NCBI GenBank assembly: GCA_040754475.1
Contig: JBFMCN010000004.1
Span: forward strand, 1 to 33,498
Source: JAJPHY01 sp040754475
GTDB lineage: Bacteria; Actinomycetota; UBA4738; HRBIN12
Length of the DNA stretch: 33,498 nt
Reading direction: 5' to 3'
This document shows positions 1 to 7,080 of the stretch, piece by piece. Each line of letters opens with the position of its first letter. The stretch's first letter is position 1. Position numbers and translations under genes: made by a program. The notes under the pieces are model-generated. The model was not told the origin of the DNA and made no database searches. It saw only the letters and a list, made by a program, of their open reading frames with translations.

Positions 1-597
1 GCCCCAGGGCCGGTAGGCCGGCTCTCGTCTCCCGCCACCGGTCGGCCCCACGGATTCCGTGGGGCCACGGCCGACGGTCTCCCTTTTGCCTCGTGATCTC
101 CCTCGAACGAAACCTGCCACGCAGCACACGATCCCCGCGAGGAGCAGCCCGAACCCGAAGATCCTCACAGCAGCTGCGACCGTGTGGGCGGACGACAGCA
201 TGTTCAGGTTCTCCGGACCCAGGATGAAAGCCCAATCGTGCTGGCCGCCGATCAGCTCCAGCCGCTCGTACGGGGCATCGGCCACGTAGACACTGACGTC
301 CTGGGCCGATGTGGCCGCCCACGCGAGGCAAACCCCGGCCGCCAGGAGTTCTCTTCGGAACGCGAAGAAGTAGAGCGCGAGCGCCAGCGGGACGGCGATC
401 TGCGTGATCGATCCCATGATCGCCGTCGCAAAGTCGGGCAGCCAGTAGGTCACCATGTGCCCGAACTCGTGGAATCCGAGATCGACCAGCCCGAGAAGCG
501 GTACGCGGGTTTCGCGTACGAACGCGAACCAGCCCAGCACCAGACATGCGACGAGCGCAGCCACGTGGCGCCATGTGGCCTTCGAGGATTCGGTCAC
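1..597 (-). CDS. Membrane protein with HExxH metallopeptidase-like motif (partial, 3' end outside window)
   Basis: An open frame of 199 codons runs from a GTG at 597 to the window edge without a stop. The start is preceded by a purine-rich GAGAGAA. The product begins VTESSKATWRHV, has a hydrophobic segment at about residues 12-27, then the zinc-protease-like motif HEFGH at residues 43-47, followed by hydrophobic stretches (about 52-80, and about 150-170) and a basic, Gly-rich tail. HEFGH inside a membrane-embedded context recalls M50/site-2-protease-like families, but I see no second conserved motif such as NPDG, so peptidase activity is inferred only. It starts 58 bases after the histidine kinase stop on the same strand, so the two may be co-transcribed. 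The C-terminus is unknown. Confidence 0.72.
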   Translation of the reverse strand, partial: MTESSKATWRHVAALVACLVLGWFAFVRETRVPLLGLVDLGFHEFGHMVTYWLPDFATAIMGSITQIAVPLALALYFFAFRRELLAAGVCLAWAATSAQDVSVYVADAPYERLELIGGQHDWAFILGPENLNMLSSAHTVAAAVRIFGFGLLLAGIVCCVAGFVRGRSRGKRETVGRGPTESVGPTGGGRREPAYRPWG

Positions 598-655
598 GTT
601 CTCTCGTATCGGATGCGGCCGGCGTCGACCCAAGCGGGGTCTTCGCTCGGGCCGT

Positions 656-2194
656 TCAGCTCGGAGCCTGCGCCTTCGCGTCTCCGGCCGGGGCGCTCTC
701 GTTCGGCCTGTGGAAGGGAAGCGTCACCGTGAAGCAGCTGCCCTCACCGGGGCTGCTCTCCGCGGTGATCGTTCCACCGAGGTGGCGGAGAAGGTCTCTT
801 ACCAGTGACAGGCCCAGCCCGGCGCCACGGAATGTTCGCGTCGAGGAGGAGTCGACCTGGTAGAAGGGCTCGAAGATGAGAGGCAGCTCCTCGGGCGAGA
901 TGCCGATCCCGTGGTCCTTGACCCAGAAGACCAAGTTGCCGTCGTCGGCCCTCGCCCCGAGCTCGCACGGCGACCCGACGGGGGAGTACTTCAGCGCGTT
1001 GTCGAGGAGGTTCGAGAGCACCCGTCCGAGCAGGTGCCGGTCTGTGTACAGGATCGCGAGATCCTCCGGGATCGAGCAGACCATGCGGCCGGCCTCGACC
1101 GCCAGCCCCTCGACGACCTCGCATGCGAGCTCGTCGAACGACACCTGGCCGATCGACAGGGGCAGCTCGCGGCTCTCGATCCGCGAGGCTGTGAGCAGGT
1201 TCTCGATCAGGCGGACCAGCCGATCCCCCTGGCGCTCCATCCGGTCCAGGAACTCGTGCCGCATGGCAGGGTCCTCGGCGAACTCCGGTTGGTGAAGAGT
1301 CCTCGCATAGCCGATGAGCGCGGTCACCGGCGTGCGGAGCTCGTGTGAGACGACGGCGACGAACTCACCCTTCATCCGGTTCAGCTCGCTCAGCTCGTCG
1401 ACCCTGTGGTGCTCCATCTCCAGGAGCTCCTCGAGCTTCTTCGCCTGTTCGGTGAGGATCGCGTTCTGCTCTGACAGCCGGTCCGCGAGGGAGCGACTCC
1501 GGAAGTACATCTGGCGGGCGAACGCGAGGGGCAGGAGCAGGACGGGCACCGACCAGAAGCCCTCGAAGACGTAGAGCCGGGCGATGACGGCCCCGTACAT
1601 GCCGAGGCCTATGTACGCCAGGAGGAACTCGGCCGGCGCTTGCCCGTGCATGTTCGCGAGCACGCTCGCGACGGAGATCCGGCGATACAGGGCGGTATGC
1701 ATGGCAACGCAGAGCGCGTTGACTGCGTACGAGACCACAGTGGCAACCACGATCCCGGGAACGACGCGCGTCCAGGGCGAGTCCACCTGGGCGATGCCGT
1801 GATAGAGGGCGCTTCCCGTTAGGACCGATAGTGCCATCTGGCAGCGGTTCCAGATGGCGGTGAAGATCGGTATCTGGCGGCGAAACTCGCGCGGGTCGAA
1901 GGATCCGACAAGGGCAACAGCAGCTGCGAGCGGGGGCTCGTAGATGATGGCTACCCCGAGGAGGAGCGGGAAGCTCAGCGAGAGCTGCAGCCCACCCCAG
2001 CCCGGAATGGGGATGAGGTCTACCACGGCCACCGCGGCGACGAAGAAGGCGATGATGGGCGTCACTTCGTCCCATCTTCGAGGCACCTCGTATCCGAGAT
2101 ACGCGAGGACGGGGACGATGATGGCGAACTCGAAGAGCACCAAGGGGGGCCGGTCCGCCCGGCCCCGTGTCGCCTCCGCGACCGTACCTTCCAT
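656..2194 (-). CDS. Membrane-bound sensor histidine kinase (HisKA-HATPase)
   Basis: The 512-residue product has about six to eight hydrophobic segments in residues 18-240, then a linker coiled coil (about 240-275) and a classical orthodox kinase core. The H box is SHELRTP with the phospho-accepting His at residue 284. The N box is LLDNALKYSP, G1 is DHGIGI and G2 is GAGLGL, so all ATP-binding landmarks are present. ATG 2194 is preceded by GGAGG at 11 bases. The sensor part is an integral membrane domain without an obvious extracellular ligand domain, so the signal is unknown. No partner response regulator is adjacent; the closest is the lone receiver at 9977. It lies 168 bases after larC on the same strand, and the HEFGH membrane protein follows. 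Confidence 0.9.
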   Translation of the reverse strand: MEGTVAEATRGRADRPPLVLFEFAIIVPVLAYLGYEVPRRWDEVTPIIAFFVAAVAVVDLIPIPGWGGLQLSLSFPLLLGVAIIYEPPLAAAVALVGSFDPREFRRQIPIFTAIWNRCQMALSVLTGSALYHGIAQVDSPWTRVVPGIVVATVVSYAVNALCVAMHTALYRRISVASVLANMHGQAPAEFLLAYIGLGMYGAVIARLYVFEGFWSVPVLLLPLAFARQMYFRSRSLADRLSEQNAILTEQAKKLEELLEMEHHRVDELSELNRMKGEFVAVVSHELRTPVTALIGYARTLHQPEFAEDPAMRHEFLDRMERQGDRLVRLIENLLTASRIESRELPLSIGQVSFDELACEVVEGLAVEAGRMVCSIPEDLAILYTDRHLLGRVLSNLLDNALKYSPVGSPCELGARADDGNLVFWVKDHGIGISPEELPLIFEPFYQVDSSSTRTFRGAGLGLSLVRDLLRHLGGTITAESSPGEGSCFTVTLPFHRPNESAPAGDAKAQAPS

Positions 2195-2362
2195 CAGGGG
2201 AGAGCCTCCGCCCCGTGCCGATCGCCGGGCTGCTCCGGGGGGCCCACGGCCGGCATCGCACCCCCCGCCGCGGAATCAACCCGCCATGCAGGGGATATCG
2301 ACCCACGCAGGACCCCGCTTGAGAGGAACCACCGGTTGCCGGGCAGAGTGCCGCCGGCGTCG

Positions 2363-3577
2363 TCACTGATGCCCGAGTTCGTCCCGGGCGATGCGGACCG
2401 CCTCCTCGTACACGTCACGAGCGGCGATGCCTGTCTCTCGGGCCACTCTTGCGCAGTCGTCCAGTTCTGGGGCAACCGTGACGACTCTCCCGTCCAACGT
2501 CCCGATCTTGACGGCCACCGTCCCGTAGCGGGTCTCGACCTTGTGGATCTCACGGGCCAGCGCGCGCTTGTGCACCAAGGTCGCGCGAACGCCAAGCGTC
2601 CCGGTCTCGCGGAAGAGGATCTCCCTGGCAGCCTCGGCACGCTCGGGGGCGCACAGGACGTGCACGGTCACCGCGGGTCGGCTCTTCTTCATCACGATGG
2701 GTGTCAACCAGGCGTCTTGCGCTCCCGCCGACAGCAGCTGCTCGAGCACGTACTCGTAGAGCTCGGGGTTCAGGTCGTCCACGTTGGTGGCCAGGACGAT
2801 CTCCTCTGTGGTCGATCCGGCCTCGGGCTCATCCATTAGGTGTTCCAGGTCCCCCACGATGATGCGCAGCACGTTTGGGAAATCGAGTCGCTGCGTGCCG
2901 GCTCCGTAGCCGACGGAGGCGATCCGCATGGTCGGGATCTCGCCGAACGCCTCGGCGGTTGCGGCCAGGATGGCCGCGCCGGTGGGTGTCACCAGCTCGA
3001 CGGGTACGCCCCTGGAGTACAAGGGCGCCCCCTGCAGCAGCTCGACGACGGCCGGCGCCGGGATCGGCAGGGCGCCGTGCTCGGTTCGGGTCATGCCGAA
3101 ACCCGTGGGGATCGAGGAGGAGAGCACGCGCTCGATGCCGAGCTGCGTGAGCGCCAGTGCGGTGCCGACGATGTCGACGATGGTGTCTACCGCGCCGAGC
3201 TCGTGGAAGGTCACGAGATCGACCTCCTTGCGATGGACCCGGGCTTCCGCCTCGGCGAGGCGTCGGAACATGCGCTGTGCAAGCTCCAGCGCTCGGGGCG
3301 GGAGTTCGGCGGTCTCCAGCAGTGCCCTGATGCTGGCATACGTGCGGATCACTCCCGCCGTGGTGGAGCGAACGCCTGGCGTCTTCGGGTGCACGTCGAC
3401 GCGCACCGCGCGCAGACCTTGCTCATCGACTTCCTCGGCCTGAAGCTCGAAGGGTTCGATCGGGAGTCCCTCCAGCGCTCGGCGAAGCTCGTCCAGGTCG
3501 GCCCCTGCATCGATCAGCGCGCCGAGCGCCATGTCACCGGAGATGCCCGCGATGCAGTCGAAGTAGGCGGCCCTCAT
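2363..3577 (-). CDS. larC: LarC, nickel insertion protein for the nickel-pincer nucleotide cofactor
   Basis: LarC inserts Ni into the pyridinium bis-thiocarboxylate mononucleotide in a CTP-dependent reaction, giving the cofactor of lactate racemase LarA and related enzymes. The 404-residue product starts MRAAYFDCIAGISGDM, the family's typical N-terminus (YFDCxxGISGDM), and continues with HELGAVDTIVDIVG and the ANVDDLNPELYEYV segment of the C-terminal part. It is one uninterrupted frame, unlike Lactiplantibacillus larC, which is split into two frames. The start is the ATG at 3577; the frame stays open upstream but that extension is Arg-rich antisense-like sequence over larB. Start and larB stop overlap as ATGA. 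LarA and LarE are not in the window. Confidence 0.93.
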   Translation of the reverse strand: MRAAYFDCIAGISGDMALGALIDAGADLDELRRALEGLPIEPFELQAEEVDEQGLRAVRVDVHPKTPGVRSTTAGVIRTYASIRALLETAELPPRALELAQRMFRRLAEAEARVHRKEVDLVTFHELGAVDTIVDIVGTALALTQLGIERVLSSSIPTGFGMTRTEHGALPIPAPAVVELLQGAPLYSRGVPVELVTPTGAAILAATAEAFGEIPTMRIASVGYGAGTQRLDFPNVLRIIVGDLEHLMDEPEAGSTTEEIVLATNVDDLNPELYEYVLEQLLSAGAQDAWLTPIVMKKSRPAVTVHVLCAPERAEAAREILFRETGTLGVRATLVHKRALAREIHKVETRYGTVAVKIGTLDGRVVTVAPELDDCARVARETGIAARDVYEEAVRIARDELGHQ

Positions 3578-4335
3578 CGAGTGACCCTGGCTCGCACTAT
3601 CCGATGGGCGACCAGCGCGGCACCGAACCCGTTGTCGATGTTGACGACGGCCACCCCGGGGGCGCAGGCGCTCAGCATCGAGAGGAGAGCGGCCAGTCCT
3701 TCGAAGGTGGCCCCGTAGCCCACGCTCGTGGGGACGGCCACGACGGGCCGCGATGTGAGCCCCGCCACGACCGAGGCGAGCGCCCCCTCCATGCCCGCCA
3801 CGGCGATGACGCAATCGGCCGACTCGATCTCGGCCCGTCGGTCGGTCAGTCGGTGTAGTCCTGCGACTCCCACGTCGGCGATGAGCGACGTCGCCATCCC
3901 CAGGGCCTCGGCGGTCTGAGTCGCCTCGTCGGCCACCGGGAGGTCCGCCGTTCCCCCACACAGCACGGCGAGCGTGCCCAGTGAACGCGGAGGCTCAGCC
4001 CGCTTGGCCACGATCAAGCCGGACCGAGGGCTGTAGCTTGCGTCGGGCACCTTCTCGATCAGGGCGTGGAACTGCTGTGGCGTCGCCTTCGTCACGAAGA
4101 CAGCGCCGGTGGTGCGCGCGACGAGCGCTGCGGCAGTGTCGCGAACCTGCATCGGAGTCTTCCCGGGAGCGAACACCGCCTCGGCCTGTCCGGTGCGGAG
4201 CTCCCGGTGGTGGTCGATGTTCGCGTCGGGAACGCGCTCGTAAGGAAGCTGGCGGAGGTCCTCGATCGCCCGATCCACGGCGATCTCGCCTGAGGCCACT
4301 CGGTCGAGCAGATCGGCCAGGGTACGCTCGTCCAC
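3574..4335 (-). CDS. larB: LarB, pyridinium-3,5-biscarboxylic acid mononucleotide synthase
   Basis: LarB carboxylates and hydrolyses nicotinic acid adenine dinucleotide, the first step to the nickel-pincer cofactor; its C-terminal part resembles PurE. Visible family features are the VDHHR-like IDHHRELRTGQAEAVF, GKTP, then PurE-like VLCGGTADLPVADEA, GVAGLHRL, and GMEGALASVVAGL followed by PVVAVPTSVGYGA. I place the start at GTG 4335 (VDERTLADLLDRV), giving 253 residues, the usual family length. An in-frame ATG at 4413 adds 26 unalignable residues and would place a TATACAAT box inside the gene. With GTG 4335 the message would be almost leaderless. larC follows with a 4-base overlap. Confidence 0.9.
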   Translation of the reverse strand: MDERTLADLLDRVASGEIAVDRAIEDLRQLPYERVPDANIDHHRELRTGQAEAVFAPGKTPMQVRDTAAALVARTTGAVFVTKATPQQFHALIEKVPDASYSPRSGLIVAKRAEPPRSLGTLAVLCGGTADLPVADEATQTAEALGMATSLIADVGVAGLHRLTDRRAEIESADCVIAVAGMEGALASVVAGLTSRPVVAVPTSVGYGATFEGLAALLSMLSACAPGVAVVNIDNGFGAALVAHRIVRARVTR

Positions 4336-4345
4336 GGGAACGTTG

Positions 4346-4353
4346 ATTGTATA
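4346..4353 (-). promoter_or_regulatory. Candidate -10 element for larBC
   Basis: Read on the minus strand the sequence is TATACAAT, with hexamer TACAAT at 4351-4346. It ends 10 bases before the proposed GTG start of larB at 4335, so transcription starting 6-8 bases downstream would give an almost leaderless mRNA. No convincing -35 hexamer is seen 17 bases upstream. The element lies in the short space between the divergent larB and DUF4446 genes. Confidence 0.4.
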
Positions 4354-4411
4354 CTTCGGGCTCTGCAGAAGCCCAGGTAGACTTGGGTTTTCAGGAACCG
4401 GTGAGGGATCC

Positions 4412-4903
4412 ATGACCTTCTCGCCAAAGACGCTCAGCCTGCTCGTCCTCCTCAGCCTTGGGCTGTCCGGGCTCGTGCTGGCTCTGTTTGCACTGAATCA
4501 AGGCAGACGAATGCGCGAACCACGTGGGCCGATCCAGCTCGATAGCGCCCTTCGAGGGATCCTGGAGGGCCAGGCGAGGTCGATCCAGCGCCTGGAGCAA
4601 GCCGTTCGCGCGCTGAATTCCACCGACCGCAGGCAAGAGCAGCTGATCGAGGGCGCCGTGCGCCACGTCGGGCTCCTCCGCTACGACGCGTTCGAGGACG
4701 TGGGTGGACGGTTGTCGTTCTCGTGCGCGCTCCTAGACGACCATGGCAGCGGCGTGGTTGTGACGTCCATCAACGGACGGCAAGACACGAGGGTGTACGC
4801 CAAGCCCGTCACGGATGGCAAGAGCCCGTACAACCTGTCGGTGGAAGAGGAGGAGGCGATCAGGCAGGCTCTCGCGGCGCCGCGAGAGAAGGTGATCACA
4901 TGA
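4412..4903 (+). CDS. DUF4446 family membrane-anchored protein
   Basis: The 163-residue product has one N-terminal membrane segment (about residues 9-28), a short coiled coil (about 40-80, Gln/Arg/Leu-rich) and the typical DUF4446 core: RYDAFEDVGG, LSFSCALLD, GSGVVVTSINGRQ, RVYAKPV and LSVEEEEAI. Function is unknown. In Firmicutes and Actinobacteria, as I recall, members often lie near parAB and serS, and here serS follows at 5019. Start ATG 4412 is preceded by GTGAGGG. An upstream in-frame TTG at 4343 would add residues lacking family similarity. The 115 bases between this gene and serS contain no supportable gene. Confidence 0.85.
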   Translation: MTFSPKTLSLLVLLSLGLSGLVLALFALNQGRRMREPRGPIQLDSALRGILEGQARSIQRLEQAVRALNSTDRRQEQLIEGAVRHVGLLRYDAFEDVGGRLSFSCALLDDHGSGVVVTSINGRQDTRVYAKPVTDGKSPYNLSVEEEEAIRQALAAPREKVIT

Positions 4904-5018
4904 TCTGGAGGCGAGAGGACGTCTAGGTCATCGAGGAGCGCGACACGGGTGGCGAATCATGGCCGCTGACCGGGCCGGTGAGGTAACGATCGTCGTCGAG
5001 CTGGCGAAGGGTCCATAG

Positions 5019-6299
5019 GTGCTGGACGTCAAAGCCGTCCGCGACGACCCCGGGCCTTTCCGCGCGGGGCTCGGTCGCCGTGGCATGGCGAAGGCGGTCG
5101 ACGAGCTGCTAGTGCTGGACGAGCGGCGGCGTGTGCTCACCGGGGAGGTGGAGGGTCTCCGCGCCGAGCAGAACCGGGCATCCAAAGCCATCGGCAAGGC
5201 GGAAGGGGACGATCGAGCGGCCCTGATCGAGCAGGTCAGTGCGGTTTCGGTGAAGATCAAGGAGCTGGAACCGAAGCTCGAGGAGGTGGAGAACGGCCTT
5301 CGAGACCTCCTCGCGCGCGTGCCCAACGTCCCCCACGAGTCCGCGCCCGATGGGTTCACCGAAGAGGACGCCGTCGAGGTGCGGCGCAACCATGACTCCC
5401 CCCCCGTGCTCGGGTTCGAGCCGAGGGATCATGCGGCGCTCGGCGAGATTCTGGGCGTGCTGGACACCGAAAGGGGTGCTCGAACGAGCGGCTCGCGGTT
5501 CGTCTACCTGCTCGGTGACATCGTGCACGTGCAGTTCGCGCTGGTCCGCCACGCTATTGACGTTCTGGCAGGAGGCGGATTCACCCCGGTGATCCCCCCG
5601 GTCCTGGTGCGCGAAGAGGCGATGTACGGAACCGGATTCCTGCCGACCGACGAGGTCAACATCTACGTCACGCGAGAGGACGAGCTGTACCTGGTCGGCA
5701 CGTCGGAGGTCGCGCTGGCTGCCTACCGGATGGGCGAGGTCATCGACGAATCCGAGCTGCCGATCCGCTACGCCGGATACTCGACGTGCTTCCGTCGTGA
5801 GGCGGGTTCCTACGGCAAGGACCTCGGGGGCATGTTCCGCGTGCACCAGTTCGACAAGGTCGAGATGTTCAGCTTCACGCGACCCGAGGACTCCTGGGAC
5901 GAACACGAGTTCATGGTCGGGATGGAGGAGCAGATCATCGGCAGCCTCGAGCTGCCGTACCGCGTGATGAACATCGCAGCGGGCGACCTTGGGAGCGCAG
6001 CCGCGAAGAAGTACGACCTTGAGGTTTGGCTACCGGGGCAGGGGAGGTATAGGGAGCTGACGTCCTGCTCGAATTGCACCGATTACCAGGCAAGACGTCT
6101 GCGGACCCGCGTTCGGCGCCCCGACGGGCGGATCGAGGCCCTCCACACCCTGAACGGCACGGCGACGGCGATCGGGCGCACGCTGATCGCGATCCTCGAG
6201 AACCACCAGCAGGCGGACGGGACCGTTCGGCTGCCCGAGGCGCTACGCGCGTATCTACCGGAGACGCTGCGCGTTCTCACTCCTCGTGTGAAGGACTAG
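5019..6299 (+). CDS. serS: Seryl-tRNA synthetase
   Basis: This enzyme charges tRNA-Ser with serine. The 426-residue product has the N-terminal long antiparallel coiled coil that grips the tRNA-Ser variable arm (about residues 27-105), then the class II catalytic core. Motif 2 begins FRREAGSYGKD (about 258) and continues to FRVHQFDKVEMF; motif 3 is LNGTATAIGRTL near residue 377. Length and domain order are normal for bacterial SerRS. The start is a GTG at 5019, directly after a TAG, giving the usual MLDVKAVRDDP N-terminus. Two tRNA-Ser genes lie 3.5-4.5 kb downstream. Confidence 0.98.
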   Translation: MLDVKAVRDDPGPFRAGLGRRGMAKAVDELLVLDERRRVLTGEVEGLRAEQNRASKAIGKAEGDDRAALIEQVSAVSVKIKELEPKLEEVENGLRDLLARVPNVPHESAPDGFTEEDAVEVRRNHDSPPVLGFEPRDHAALGEILGVLDTERGARTSGSRFVYLLGDIVHVQFALVRHAIDVLAGGGFTPVIPPVLVREEAMYGTGFLPTDEVNIYVTREDELYLVGTSEVALAAYRMGEVIDESELPIRYAGYSTCFRREAGSYGKDLGGMFRVHQFDKVEMFSFTRPEDSWDEHEFMVGMEEQIIGSLELPYRVMNIAAGDLGSAAAKKYDLEVWLPGQGRYRELTSCSNCTDYQARRLRTRVRRPDGRIEALHTLNGTATAIGRTLIAILENHQQADGTVRLPEALRAYLPETLRVLTPRVKD

Positions 6300-6300
6300 A

Positions 6301-6314
6301 CGGGCTGCCGCCCG
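6301..6314. terminator. Short hairpin between convergent serS and TasA-like gene
   Basis: CGGGC-TGCC-GCCCG can form a 5-bp GC stem with a 4-base loop in the 19 bases between the convergent stop codons at 6299 and 6319. There is no T-run on either side, so intrinsic termination is weak at best. Confidence 0.3.
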
Positions 6315-6318
6315 GACC

Positions 6319-6921
6319 TCAGGACGGCCGAGCCTCCCAATGGAAGCTGGCTCCGGCGGTCAATCCCTGCGCCGCCGGGTCACCGATCATCCGGACGACG
6401 AACCGGTAGGAGTGAGAATCACCCTGCGCCCAGACGTCCGGGTCGACGATCCCCTCGGCCCATCGTGATGGGAAGTCCGAAAGCCTTCCGCGATAGACGA
6501 CCCCGGGACCGGCCCCCACGCAGTCGATGGAGTCCTGGATGAACGCTGATCCCTCGCCCGTTCCGCGCGTGACGGTCACCCTGAGGAACTGCGCGAGGCC
6601 GGTCCCCGAGATCGAGGCGTACAAGCGCACGCCGGAGGGGATGGAGCCTTGGTAGTCGATCGTGATGTAGGAGGTCGCCGAGTCGCCGGGACCGCCGTTC
6701 GGCATCGAGAGTACGGCGCGGCCGCCTGCGTCGCTCCTGAGGTAGACGGTCCCGGCAGCGAAGGCTTCCTCCTGCGGTGGTGACTGACCAAGAGCCGCTA
6801 CCGCGTTCGACACGGCGAGCGGCCCGAGGGTGGCGGCGATGAACAGGGTGGCGAAGATCCGAGAGAGGACCCCCTTCCTTTTCTCCCTCGGTACTCCCGG
6901 CCTGCGGATCGCCATTTCCAC
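6319..6921 (-). CDS. Secreted TasA/camelysin-like protein
   Basis: The 200-residue product has a basic N-terminus and a hydrophobic segment (about residues 22-42, FATLFIAATLGPLAVSNAVA). The extracellular body resembles the TasA/CalY (camelysin) family: AAGTVYL soon after the signal segment, ITIDYQGSIPSGVRLY, a WAQGDSHSYRF stretch and a C-terminal QGLTAGASFHWEA. Such proteins form fibres or surface layers, in Bacillus processed by SipW, which is not found here. I choose the GTG at 6921 because GGAAGGAG lies 5 bases before it; the ATG at 6916 is possible, and an ATG at 6954 would place this ribosome site inside the gene. A NarL-like inverted heptamer lies 62 bases upstream. Confidence 0.72.
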   Translation of the reverse strand: MEMAIRRPGVPREKRKGVLSRIFATLFIAATLGPLAVSNAVAALGQSPPQEEAFAAGTVYLRSDAGGRAVLSMPNGGPGDSATSYITIDYQGSIPSGVRLYASISGTGLAQFLRVTVTRGTGEGSAFIQDSIDCVGAGPGVVYRGRLSDFPSRWAEGIVDPDVWAQGDSHSYRFVVRMIGDPAAQGLTAGASFHWEARPS

Positions 6922-6983
6922 CGTTGCTCCTTCCCTCAGTAGAGATTTCGGCATGCGGGCCTAGCTGGGACGATAGTCTCTTC

Positions 6984-6999
6984 TACCTAATTTGCGGTA
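6984..6999 (-). promoter_or_regulatory. NarL/FixJ-type 7-2-7 operator candidate upstream of the TasA-like gene
   Basis: On the plus strand the site reads TACCTAA-TT-TGCGGTA, two inverted heptamers (TACCTAA and TACCGCA) spaced by 2, the geometry known for NarL dimers (TACYYMT family). Its gene-proximal edge is 62 bases before the GTG at 6921. A sister site at 13359-13374 shares TACCTAA-N5-GGTA at nearly the same distance from another start. Confidence 0.45.
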
Positions 7000-7017
7000 C
7001 CCGAGGCGCCCCAAGGT

Positions 7018-7048
7018 CAGGTAGTCCTATGACCCGGGTTACAGGTAG
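7018..7048. repeat. Repeat/palindrome cluster upstream of the TasA-like gene
   Basis: CAGGTAG occurs at 7018-7024 and again at 7042-7048, exactly 24 bases apart. Between and overlapping them, 7026-7045 is a 20-base imperfect palindrome (CCTATGACCC/GGGTTACAGG, 8 of 10 arm positions complementary). The cluster sits in the 159-base gap between the PAS protein stop and the TasA-like start, next to the 7-2-7 site, and looks like an operator array. Confidence 0.45.
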
Positions 7049-7080
7049 ACGGTTCACCCCAGACGGGGGTAGAAGCCGGG

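Noticed and set aside
2195..2362. Regulatory RNA or small gene between larC and the kinase gene
   Set aside because: GC-rich spacer with a GGCAACC-like string but no surrounding riboswitch core and no small frame with a ribosome site.
3578..3961. N-terminal extension of larC
   Set aside because: The added residues are Arg/Gly-rich and lie over larB; the family N-terminus begins at 3577.
4959..5018. 20-codon frame (MAADRAGEVTIVVELAKGP) just before serS
   Set aside because: Too short and without a ribosome site; could be a remnant but nothing supports translation.
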